Position numbers and translations under genes: made by a program
Notes under the pieces: model-generated
Told to the model about the DNA's origin: nothing
Databases searched by the model: none
Seen by the model: only the letters and a program-made list of their open reading frames with translations
Assembly: GCA_039621445.1 (NCBI GenBank)
Contig: CP154956.1
Coordinates: 15,603,508-15,667,507 of the forward strand
Length of the DNA: 64,000 bases
From: Euglena gracilis
Taxonomy: Eukaryota > Euglenida > Euglenophyceae > Euglenales
Reading direction: 5' to 3'
Shown: piece by piece, positions 29,563-41,734 of the stretch
Position numbering within the stretch: position 1 is the first letter of the stretch
Layout: the number at the start of each line of letters is the position of its first letter

Positions 29563-30385
29563 ACCTCCTGCTTTATTATGACTGCCTGCCAGAATTGCTC
29601 CCCCAGTAGTTCGCATGCCAGCGCTATGGTGGGCTAAGATTGTGGTCAATCCACGGGATGTTCCCAGCTTCGTTGCATGACGGTGCTCAAGACCGCAGAC
29701 CGGAAGCTCCGACCATCGACAGCACCACCTCATGTCACCAACCTTTTTCATTTCCGATGTACGAACTGGCAGACAGTTCTCTCAAGGGGGTGAGGCGGAC
29801 GTGATTCCAATCGCCAATGCACCCCCCCCCCCAATGATTGTGAACCAATCTTTTTGGCCCCGACCCCTGCACCACTAATTGGGCACAACCAGAACCAATG
29901 ATGGACTGGTTGCTTTTTTTTTAAAAAAAAGCAATTTGCTGTGAAATGTTTTGCTCAATAATTGGAGCAAAATTTGATTCTTCTGTCAATCATGCAACTG
30001 AACATCATGGCAATTTGGATGATGTTTTACGCTCACCACCTCTTGATTTCAAAAATATGCATCCACCATTTTTCTTTGTGAAGGGGGGAGGTATTTGGAC
30101 GCCTTTTTTTACGGCTCCCCTTCAAAGTTATTTGGGCAGCGCCCTGGACCCCCAGAGCTCTTCCCAAACCCCAACCTTTCTTTGCGATTTCCTTGGTTGA
30201 ATTTCTTGAATTGAAATTCAAGAGTTTTTGCAATAAAATTAATTCCCAAAAAAACCCAAAGCTTTTTTTCAACGTTTCAACGTTATTTTTTTTTGCATTT
30301 TTGTTATAAAGAGGCTTTCCCATCGAGTTTTTCCCAGGTCATCGGTGCGACTTCCAAGTAATTTGAGTGATTTGTTTGGAGTAAT
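29563..30385. other. Unassigned upstream region
   Basis: A short coding-like stretch at 29590-29780 (minus MRWCCRWSELPVCGLEHRHA; plus PTIDSTTSCHQPFSFPMYEL) cannot be assigned. The rest is AT-rich; likely intron or promoter of the kinase gene. Confidence 0.35.
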
Positions 30386-30520
30386 ACGCACGCCTCTGGT
30401 GGTCGATGCCTGCGCATTGCGTCCCACATCGCCGACGGGACGTGGGCCAGCGTGTACTGTGTGTACGAGGCGGACTCACAGCAGTCCTCCGCCTTGAAAG
30501 TCATCCCAATCGAAGCCCAG
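30386..30520 (+). CDS. Kinase exon 1: glycine-rich loop and lysine strand
   Basis: Frame [20 protein letters not shown] then [20 protein letters not shown]. The motif DGTWASVY fills the ATP-binding loop, and ALKV holds the ATP-anchoring lysine. The frame stops at 30527 inside a G run; no GT donor fits at its end, so the boundary is uncertain. The next exon needs one carried-over base. Confidence 0.65.
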
Positions 30521-33500
30521 GGGGGCTGAAGGGGGGCGTTTGCGCCACCCCCCCAGATTTCAATGTGGAATTTGAGGGCTATATTATTTTTTTTCAAGGT
30601 TGGACCCCGAGGGGGGGAACCAAACCAACCATACAAGGTGAGTGCATGTCCCCACAGCCCTGGAATTACACCTGCTAACTTCGCTTCTATGCTGTGTGGT
30701 GAGTGGCTAGGAACCCTGACACCAGTGCTCTTTTGTTGCTCCGCCTGGCACCGGCCATGAACAGACAAGAAGCCTTAGTGCAACTAAGGGGGGAGGGGAG
30801 GGGGAGGGGGTAGGGTGGGTGGGACTGAACCCCCCTCCCCCCAAGAGGGGGTTTCCCCTCCGAGCATCCAGCCTCAGTACTGAGTGATTTGCTCAGTACC
30901 GTCAACGAGTGTCAAAAGAGGGCAACTCCGGCTTGGAGGAAAGCACGACACTGATTTGAGAACGTGCTGTGGTTACGATGCAATAAATTGTACCCACGGA
31001 GAGATGAGTTACACCATGGGTGATATTAAAAAGCTTCATTGTGAGCCTCCCTGAACATCAAACCATGTTCAAGGAGCACAAAATGCGCTGCATTTTCCTA
31101 AGAAATCCAGCGGGGGCATGCAAACGTATTTTTTTTGCGGTTTTTTTTGGCTTTGTTTGCTTTTGACGAAATTTGTGTTTTTTTTTGATTTTGCCAAAAT
31201 TTGCGTTTTTTGTGCTTTTTTTGATTTTTCCAGGTTGCTGTTATGATGAAAGAATTCTTGTTTTGGCCCTGATTCCCCCCCAAGACCAAAATTTTGTCTT
31301 TTTTTGCACTTTTACAGTTTTTGGGTCAACATTTTTTTTGCATTTTTCCAGTTTTTTTTCTTTTTGCTTATTTTTATCTTTTTTTTTGCAAAGTGCAAGT
31401 TTTTCCCCGACAGAGCCGAAAATTTATTCAAGCCCTCTCCAGCAGAAAGTCTCCATCCCTGCGGAGCTCCTAAGGGATTTTGCATGTAAGTTGCGTTTTT
31501 TTTTGCGGCTTTTTTTTTGCTTTTTTTTGCTTTTTTTTGCGCCTGCATTTTTCGAGGGCCCTGTGTTTCTGTTGATGTGTTGACATGCGCAAAGGTTGAC
31601 TCGCGCCCGAACGATACCTTCTGCCATTGTGTGCTGGTAGGGATTCAGGTCCAAGTAGCCCGCACCTTCTTCCAGGCCAGCAGCTTCCAGGTCCCCCCCC
31701 CCGGGTCGACTGGAAATAAAAATTTTGCTGCCTGGATAAACTAGGTTGGATTGAGAAAGATTTCGACACAAGGTGGCTAAGAATTCGAAAATGGGTCAAA
31801 ATGGCAAAAAAAATTGCCATTTTGACCTTTTGGGGGGTTTTCACCTTGTTTTTTTTTGGTTGCCACTGCAGCTTGCATGCCATGTAGTGCAGCCACAGCA
31901 ACAATGCAATGCCTTTTGGTTGAAAATCAAGAGAATGGCAGTGACACTGCGCAGGGGGGGGGACATGTTTCGCACTGTTTCGCATTTTTGGGCATTTTTT
32001 GCACATCTTTTGAATTTGTGCATTTTTGTGCAGTTTTTCGCATTTTTTTGTGCATTTTTTTTCAATACATTTTTTTGGGGTGCTTCTAAAAATCACTAAT
32101 TTATGGTATTTTTTGACCATTTTTGCAATTTTTTTTTGCAATCTTTTTAGATTTTTTTCCATTTTTTTTCAAACGGAGAGTTTCTTTGTAATTCCGCACA
32201 GTTGTTGCTTATTTGGAGTCTGGTTCCACCTTTGCGTGTTCTTTTGGGCAGTTTTTGCATTTTTTTTTTCATTGCCTTTTCTCTCAAATTTCGAACGCTG
32301 TTGCGCATTTTTTCTAAATGTGCATTTTGCGCATTTTCCCAAAAAATGTGCCTGTTGCGCATTTTTGCGTAATCTGTTTTCGAGGCCGGGCTAGCGCATC
32401 TCCCCCTTGCAATGCAATGTGGTTGCAGCAGTAGTGCAATGAAGCGGCAGTGCATGCCACATTGCTTCCAATGGCGGGTTAATTTATTGGTCTCGGATAG
32501 GTCCCCTGAAGTTAGATGTTGCCAAAAGCAACACGCAGGAAACACCACACAATGTAGACAGAAACCTCTGTCTCAACACAGCCCAAGGTGGTCCCTAATG
32601 CTCTTTTTGGAAATTTGTTTTTCGTTTCACATTTTTAAAGCAATTCAATGTTCATTTTGTTATTTCTTCCTCTGTATTTATTTCCCCTGACACCTCGTTT
32701 CAGTCCAAAACGTCCCTTGCCCCCCTGCCTGCGGCGCCCACGTCGAAAGTGCGTACGCTGTCATCGAATTGCTGAAGACCCTGCGCCATCCCAACATTGT
32801 ACAGTACCACAACCACTTCACCCTCACCATCAACGACGTGAGCTGCTTATGCATCCAGTGTGTCCTTTCGTCCTGACTTTCTATGGGATATTGAACACTG
32901 TTTTGTCTGTTCTCCGTTGTTCTGTGCGTGTGCCTGCATCTGCGTGGTGGGTGTTAAATTTATCATTGGTAGGTGTTTTTGGAATCGTGCACACACAGCT
33001 ACGTTGGGGTGAAGCGTTGGGTTGCAAAATGAAAAATTTACTAAAAAGTCAAATCTTTTCTTTGCATTCTTTGCTTATTTTCCCCTTCCAATTTCCTTGA
33101 TTGCACTTGGAAATTGTCTTTCAACCATACAGTTGCACAGTCACATTTTTGCACCAGTTTCTCTTTTTCAGTTCGTGCATCACTGGCCATGCAACTGCGC
33201 AAATCAAGCATGACGGTTTCTTTTTTCACCCCTTTGCTTTTTTTTTTGGCGTAACAACCAAACAAAAGTGTTTTTTTCCCAGTGGGCTTTGACCTTCTTT
33301 TGTCATTTTTTTTAGACACTGTTTTCTTTATGCTTTTGTATTATTTGGCATATTTTTCCAAAACATACACCATGTTGCAAAGCAAATGAGGTTTCATGGT
33401 GAAAATTTTTATCTGGGTGGGGTGATAATTTTTCTATTTAGTCCTCTCCAGCAGAAAAGTGCAGGGACTTTCATACAGATTGCATTTTTGTTTTCTTATT

Positions 33501-35287
33501 TTTTTTTTGGATTGTGCATGTTGAGGTGCTTTGTTGTTGTGCGCTCCCCCTGGCCTGATTTTTTTTTTAAGCGGAATGCTGTAGCGTGTTTTTTTTATGA
33601 CCTAAAATGAAAGCAAAAAGCAGCACCAGCCCCAGGACTCTGGTGTGTTGACTCCGGAAACTGTGGCCCGATGCAATCAGAATTATCCTGGTGGCGATGG
33701 TCTGTGGTATTGGGCATGGGCTATCGACACAATTGGGGGTGAACGCTCCACCCTAGTACCCAGAGCGCAGAGCGCAGAGATTCTTCTGGGTCCTAAAAAG
33801 CAGCCCTCTGCCTCTGCCCGAGTGATCAAACGAGTTTTTTCAACGCTGGTTCGTTCAATCGCATTTTGGAAGTCGATTGAAAAGGACCCGAAATCAGGTG
33901 ACTTTGCTCTTTCTTTGTTGCCGCGGCGTGGCTGAAAGTGGCAAGGTGTGTAGTGTGTAGTTGGCGTGCCCTGTACCAACAGCCCCCCCCCCTCTGGGAA
34001 GCCAGAATTGGCCAGCTTTGTTTTTAGGAAAATGTGCCAAAAACCATTGATTTCCAGCCATTTTGGTTGAGTAACCAGAGCGGCCGATTCCCCACTGAGG
34101 GGAGGGTTGTAAGTGGTGACTGGTTTTCAGAACGTGACTGATTGGTTTTTTGAAAGTTGAAAGTACCCCAGAGGGTCGGTAACATACCGTTGCTTAAGGT
34201 GTGTCCGACCCCCCCCCCCCCTGGGGGTGACTAGTTCTTTTGGAGTGACGGACTGGTTTTTGCCTCCATACCCCCTCCCCTCAGGGGTGGGGTTGGCCAG
34301 GAATGGCCAACAGTGGCTACCTGGCACCCAAGGCACCAGAAAATTTTTGGTGGTTTGGCCAGAATCCATTGGTTTTAAGCCATTTTTGGCCAAGTGGCCA
34401 AAGTGACTGACCCAACCCACTGGGTTTTGAAAAGTGACTGACTGGTTTTTTGAAAGTGGAAAGTGCCCCCTCCCCCCAGGGGGTTGGTACGCAATGTTAT
34501 GGTCGGCAATGGTGTGGTCCACCACCAGTTTGCCTTCACTGGCCTTCTCAGGCTCGACTTCTGCGGGAAAGGGACGCTGGTCGACTACATCCGCGCCAAG
34601 GCGAACCAAAAGACCGGCCTCTCCGCCGCCCAAGTCCGGGACTTCATCACCCAGCTGGCCTCCGCGCTGGCATACATCCACGACCAGGGTGTGTGGGATT
34701 TGGGGGATCTGCTCACGGATCTGTCTCCGTTGGGTGTGGCATTGTTGTTATGTGTCTTCTCCGGGGTATCATCCCCTGTGCAAAGTATTCTCTTTTTTCT
34801 CGAAGTAACCAGGACAATTTTAAATTATTTATTATTTATTTCTGATTTTTTATAAAGATGAATGTCCCATTGCCCATGAACGCGGTATACCCAAACCATC
34901 CCCTTTGAAAATTTTTCCAGCTTGGGATATGCCTTTTGGGGAGGAGGACTTCACCTGTGCACGTCGCACTCAGATGTGATTTTTTTGAAAGTTTGGAGAC
35001 GGGGGGTGTTGGGTGGTTTCTCGCCTGATCCTCCTGCCATGGGGTTCAGATTGAGTGATCGTCTTCCCCTGTTGCATTCACCCATTCCTTCATTCATTCT
35101 CCTTCCTTTTTGTTTGTTTGTTTGTTTGTTTGTTTGTTTGTTTGTTTGTTTGTTTGTTTGTTTATTTATGCATTTGTTCGTTCATTCATTCCTTTGCGAT
35201 CAGCATTTATATTTGTGTATTATTTTCTTTCTACATTATGTCATTTTTATTTATTTCTTTATTTATTATCATTCATAATCCATCATT

Positions 35288-35337
<50 letters not shown>

Positions 35338-38300
35338 ATTAGTATTTTGGGACCTAAAATGGCGAAGTTGGTCCTCGAGCCCCCGCTCCCAACCACCCCC
35401 CAGCGTTTGTCTGGGTGTGGGCGACCCTCCGCCCGCGCTGCCCCAGGCTTCCTGCACGGCGACCTCCGACCCGAGAGCGTGCTGGTGACCCGGGAGCGGG
35501 AGCAGCTCAAGCTGACCGGGTTCGGCAGCTCGCTGCGGATCGAGCGCCGCGGGCTGGCGCCGCGCACCATCGGCCACGCCGGCCCCCCGCGGCGGCGCGC
35601 CGGGGTTGGCCGACCCCCCCCCCCCACCCGCTGGGGGTCTGTTGCAGCCAACCCCAACTTTGGGCCAGCCCCGTTGCGGCTGCCAGCCTAAACCCGTCTC
35701 CCAAATAATGCCCCCCCCCCGATGTACTATTTTTCTGCCTGAAATCCAGCCTGGGGGGGCGGGGTATTATTTGGGGTGGGTAATGGCACCCCAACATTTT
35801 CGAATTTCTTCGAAGTCCCATAGGACACAAAATAGGACCCAAAACCATTTTTGAAGGCCAGATGATCCAGGAAAATTGTTTTCCCCCATAATTTATCACC
35901 GGAAATTATCATTTTTACCCACATTTTCAGGGCAAAATCTGGGTTCTTGTCCCGAAAAATGGAAAAAAAGGGGGGTATTAATTCGGTGAGATTAGCCCCT
36001 GAGGGGGGGGGGGATTATTTGGGTGAGGGTTTAGGTAGCCGGTCTTTGCAAAGTGCATAAAACATGATTTTTCGAGGGTTTTTCAAGGCTTTCGTCGTTG
36101 AAAAGTGAACGTTTCTGAGACGGCCTACGTGGCACCACGTTTTTTTGCTTGCTTTTTTTTCAGTTGCCCATTTTGGCTTCCACGGACCAGCTCAGATTGG
36201 TCCTCCCAGGGTGTCGCTAACGCCGAACGGACTCCATCGTGCATCGGGGGGGGGGGGTTCCAGCGGGCCCGCAGCTTTTTTTTAAGCCCTCCGACGGGTT
36301 TTTAATTATTTTCCAGCTGCCCGAAGGCAGGGGGGGGAAAATATGCAACTTGATATTCTTTTTTGCATTTTTTTTTTGCATAATCAGGTTTTTCCGAAAT
36401 TTGCATTTTTTTGCATTTTTTTGCATTTCTTTTGCATTTTTTTTGCATAAAATATTTTGCCCTGGAAATTTTTCTTGTAGTTGGTCATATGTTTGCATTT
36501 TTTTGCATTTTTTTGCATTTTTCTGCATTTTTTTGCATTTTTTTGTATAAAATGTTTTGCCCTGGAAAATTTTTTTGTAGTTGGTCGCCATATGTCACGT
36601 TTTGTCTCTGGTCCCTCTGCAGTTGCCTGGGGTCTTTGGGGTCTCAGTGCTTCACGTTGTCGTCCAGGGGGTCTCCTTTGTGAATCATTGACAGGTACAC
36701 CGGGCATACATCTCTTTAAGGTTTTGCGACCCCCCCCCCCCCCCGGGGGGGGGGTTGCAGCCAGCCCCGATTTGGGCCCAGCCCAGCCGCAGCAGCCCCC
36801 TCCCCCTGGGGGGGGTGCTGCTAGCCAGCCCCTTTTGGGGGGTCCAGCCCAAAATTTTTCGGCGCAAAGCGCCGAAATTTTTTGAAAAATTATGTTCAAA
36901 AGTGGCCAAAAATGGGGTTTGGGTGGCGTTTGGGGCATTTTTGGGGGTTTCAGATGCATCATTTTTTCAAAACTGTGTTCTGCAGGTCATTTTTTTGGCA
37001 TTTTTCCGATTTCAGTCCAGCTCGCCCCGGTTCGGGTCCAGCCGGGGTCCAGCCCCCCCCCCCTCCCCGGGGGGGGGGCGGGCTAGCCAGCCCAAATTTC
37101 TAGCCCTAGCCCAGCAACCCCCCCCCCCCCGGGGTCCTTAAAGAGGTGTATGTCACCGGCATTGTCACATGTTTACTGATTTTAGGCAGCAAAACTCTGT
37201 TATATTCCAGCCTTTTCTCAGAGGTTTTATGCAAGTTGCATTTTTTTTGCATTTTTTTTGCATTTTTTTGACTTGCATAATTTGAAGGGCCAAGTTGCAT
37301 CCCCCCCCCCCTGCCGAAGGTGGCCGGGCGGTAACGTATTCCTTGATTGTGGAGGTGCAGAAATGGGCCAAAAAATGGTCTGGCGGGGAATTTTCCGGTC
37401 AAGAATTGATTGTTTTTGCATAATTGGCAGTTTTTTGGGGGGCATTTTTGCAGTTTCGATTTTCGAAACTCGGTTTGACTTATAGTAATGTGTTTGGAGC
37501 TTGAATGGTTGCACACAGCTTTTTCACTGATCACCTGTTGTTTGGCATCCACGTCAAATGAACCCATGAGCCACTCCACACTTCACCTCTCTGGGTAGGG
37601 TGCTCCACGCATTGTGTGTGTGTGTGTGTGTGTGCATGTGTGTGTATGTGAGTATGTGTGTGTGTGTGTGTATGTGTGTGTATGTGTGTATGTGTGTGTA
37701 TGTGTGTGTATGTGTGTATGTGTGTGTATGTGTGTGTATGTGTGTGTATATGTGTATGTGTGTGTATGTGTGAGTGTGTGTAGGTGGCGGCGTGCCAGCG
37801 TTGGGGGCTGCAAGTCCTACGCCCCGCCAGAGTGGATGGACAGCGAGGTGCCCCATCGCAAGCTGCGGTCGTGGGAGACCCCGTTGCCGTCCTACGACAT
37901 GTGGCCAGCGATGGGCGTGAGTGCTGGACGACTGCACAACCCTGTTGTGCAGTTATTATTTTTTTTTTGCCATGCAGTTTTTGACCGGCACGCGTGCAGC
38001 TTTTCCCCCCTTCCTGTAATACGGCACGCCAAAAATGGCCGCCTTCAAGGGTGCCTGGGTTGGCCCCTCGAGCCCCGCGCAATCAAGACTGATCCTCCCG
38101 GGGGGGGGGGGGGGCTCTGAGCACCCATAGCACAAGGCACCCTCCCCCAGGAGGGTGCCTGATGCTATGCTTTTACCAGGGGGGGGGGGAATTTTGCCCT
38201 AGAGAAAATTTGCACGGACAAATTTCGCGGAAGCAAATCCCGCGAAATATTTCCGGACATTTTTAAGGAATCCCGCGAAATTTGTCGTCCGTGAAATTTG

Positions 38301-41300
38301 TCGCCGCAAAATTTCTCTGGCACGAAATCCCCCCCCCCCCGGTAGCTTGTCGAAAGAGAGGTTGGTGTGTGAACCAGCCCATTCATTCCACGGGGACACG
38401 GTCCTCGGGTTGCGTGTCCCGCTGCTGCCGCCGGGGCCTGGGCTGCGTCCTCAGCGAGCTGGTGACGCTGAAGCTGCTGCGCAACGACCGCCGGTACCTC
38501 CGCACCGCCCTGGCCGCGGACCCCGAGGGCTTGCAGGGTGTGTGGCTGGTCCTTCTGGTCCTGCACTCCACCTGGAACCAAGGGGGGGGATATGCAACTT
38601 GCATAATTTGCTTTTTTTTGCATAATCATGTTTTTTCTGAAATTTGAATTTTTTGCATTTTTTTTGCATTTTTTTGCATAAAATATTTTGCCCTGGAAAT
38701 TTTTTTTGTGGTTGGTCGCCATATGTTTGCATTTTTTGGCATTTTTTTGCATTTTTTTTGCATGTTTTTTTTTGCATAAAATGCTTTGCCCTGGAAATTT
38801 TTTTTATCATTGGTCGCCATGTGTCACGTTTTGTCTCTGGTCCCTCTGCAGTTGCCTGGGGTCTTTGGGGTCTCAGTGCTTCACGTTGTCTTCCAGGGGG
38901 TCTCCTTTGTGAATCATTGACAGGTACACCGGCATTGTCACATGTTTACTGATTTTAGGCAGCAAAAATCTGTTATATTCCAGCCTTTTCTCAGAGGTTT
39001 TATGCAGGTTGCATTTTTTGCATTTTTTTGCATTTTTTTTGCATTTTTTGACTTGTATAATTTGAAGGGCCAAGTTGCATCCCCCCCCCCCCTGCCGGAA
39101 CAAGGTTTTGGTCTGTCATTTGCGCCAAGGACCCAGTTTTTTTGTGTGCAGATATGACAAACCCATTTTTTGGGCCTTCAGTTCACGACGTTTGAGTATT
39201 CCTTGAAAGCAAGACATTGGCCGATCTTTTATTTTCAAAAAGACCCAGCCACTAAAACGGTTCATTGATGAGTTTGCCAATCAGCTGCGTTGTTTGATCC
39301 CACCAATTGGTTGTGGTTGGCGTCCTCCTTGGCCTGGGATGAGCCATTCTCTCTCTTTCAGTCACTGGCATTTTTGTTGTTTTTGATGATCTGTCGATTC
39401 AATCATTGGATGATCTGATGATCTGATGATCTTGATTAAATGAACAGATTCAATCTTGTTGATTGAATCTGTCAACCAATAAGATTAACGGAGTGCTCTG
39501 TCAATCTTTGAGCGTTGCCCTGTTGTTCTGCGACCCCCAACTACCCCCAGGCCTGTCCCCCCCATCCCAGCAATCGACCGGGAGGTCGCCGCAGCCCACA
39601 ACGGTGTGTTCTCCGAGCTGTTCCGCCGGTTACTGGACACTGACCCGGACCAGAGCGTCGCTGAACCCGAAGGCAGGGATCCATGTTCCTACCCATGAGA
39701 AGCCGATTTGTTTCAAAATTGCTTTCCGGCAAAACGGCGGAAAAAAAAACGTTTCCCCGTCGGCAGACCGGCAAAAAAAACCGTTTCGCCAACAGCAGAA
39801 CGGCAAAAATACCGTTTGGCCGACGGCCGTTTCGCCGTCGGTAAATGGTGAAAAAGCTGCCAAATGTGAGAAAAACGGCACCAAAAAGCTGAAATGAAAC
39901 ACGTATGGGGGGAACACATCGGAAGCTCTTCAGCATTTAGGTGTTTGGTCGGGGGGGGGGGTTCTCCGAACCCCCTGGTCATGGTGCTGACCATGGTGAT
40001 TGAAGGGGGTTTACGAACCCCACCCCCCTCCTCAGCAGGTTCCAAAAAAAAATAGGGACAAGAACCTTAAAATGCTGTGCACAGGGAAGTGCTATTTTTT
40101 TTTTGCTTTCAATTTTTAAAGCATATTTCATATTTTTTTGGTGCTCTTTTCCACACAAATATGGTCAAGAAAAAGAAAGGCCTACACTGGGCATCTTTGT
40201 GTTTATTTTCAATGCTAAGTCAGAGACTTTCTAAAGATTTTGGCCCGGCCATCCAGCTGTCTGCCGCACAAGGATGAAAACCTGCCAATGGGGGAGTCTG
40301 GGGCTGGAAAAAGGCTCCTGGCTGGCGGCGCCCCAGCCCTGACAGCCGCATCACCGCTGCAGAGGCCCTCGACGTCCTCCGGGCCCTGCAGCCACAGAAG
40401 CCTTCCAGCCTGCTGGCCTCGTTCCGCAGGTTTGACTGCCAAAGGTTCTGATGTTTGCCTTTTTGCACCGTATTTTTTTTAGACAATCTTCTTGTCCACA
40501 ATCTCGGCCCATTTTACGTCCATCATTGCCTCCTGCCTATTCCCTGTGAACTTTGAGCACTTTTTTTTTTATATAATGGACTGGCCAGCATGCCCCCCCA
40601 GGTAACCAGGGTTTGAATAGTGCTGAGCTCTTAATATGCGCGCGCAAACGCGCATTTTTGATGCCCTGTATGAACTGGGTCCTTGAATGGATCCTCCGGG
40701 GAAACGCTGACTCACGCCGCGTGAGCGGCGTGATGACGAAAAAAACCCGTGATTATCTTCACGATTACGATTACAATTATCATTATGCGTACGTTTCTCA
40801 ATACGAAACTGGATTTAGGCCCAAAGCTGGGCAGCTGGGGGGGGGTGAAAAATGGGGAACGGTAAAGACAACATTTACGAGGGGGGATGCTGGGCACCTC
40901 TGAACAGTTGGGTATGCGGCCCAGGTGCATTTATCCAGAACTGGTGCGCGGACAGCTGCCAGTTGTCCAAAGAACATTGTTCGCAAAAAGTGGAACATAT
41001 TAACTGAAAAATAGCAAATGGTTGTAACCCGAAATCACCCTGGTCGGGTCAGGGACAGACATGGTACTGGGCCACAATTTTTTTCAATGTTTTTTCAACT
41101 TTTTTTTGGACCAGGAAATTAGCCACAAACAATGGGTTTGGGGCCCAAAAAAAGCCATCCATTTTTTTTGAACCTGTTACGGACCTTTTTCGCCTTTTTT
41201 GGCCCGGTTTTAACCCAAAGTCAATAGGTTGGCGGCCCAAAACGGGGCGCTGGCGGGTCGAAAAACGCTCATTTTCGGCTCAAAAACAGTTTTTCCGGGT

Positions 41301-41686
41301 CCGGGAGGCCAAAAAACATCGTTTCGGGCAAAAAATATTTTTTCGATTTTTTCGACTTTTTTGACCCGGTTTTAACCCAAAGTAAATGGGTTGGCGGCCC
41401 AAAGCGGGGCGATGGCGGGTCGAAAAACGCTCATTTTCGGCTCAAAAACAGTTTCTCCGGGTCCGGGATGCCAAAAAAACATCGTTTCGGGCAATTTTTC
41501 CCCCTTTTTTTCGAATTTTTTGACCCGGTTTTAACCCGAAGTCAATGGGTTGGCGGCCCAAAACGGGGCGCTGGCGGATCGAAAAACGCTCATTTTCGGC
41601 TCAAAAACAGTTTTTCCAGGTCCGGGAGGCCAAAAAACATCGTTTCGGGCAAAATTTTTTTCCGATTTTTTTTCGACTTTTTTTTT

Positions 41687-41734
<48 letters not shown>

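Larger units (their letters stand above)
32838..34528 (+). other. Intron 2 with nested transposons
   Basis: Canonical ends GTGAGC and CACCAG. It contains a possible exon at 33640-33900, a complete CATACCGTTGC-type MITE (34183-34501) and the right end of an older one ending at 34516, only 12 bp before the acceptor. Confidence 0.6.
34689..35446 (+). other. Intron 3 with microsatellites
   Basis: GT..AG intron with (TTGT)n at 35109-35165 and (GTT)n at 35289-35338. Confidence 0.75.
35605..37783 (+). other. Intron 4: CCAAATAATGCCCC foldback, T-rich repeats, element E, (TG)n
   Basis: 35700-36030 has inverted ends CCTAAACCC..CCCAAATAATGCCCC. 36330-36600 is TTTTTGCAT repeat. 36330-37290 (minus element E) is a duplicate of 38590-39090. 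(TG)n fills 37614-37780 up to the acceptor. Confidence 0.65.

Noticed and set aside
37614-37790. Valine/cysteine frames over the TG repeat
   Set aside because: Microsatellite translation.
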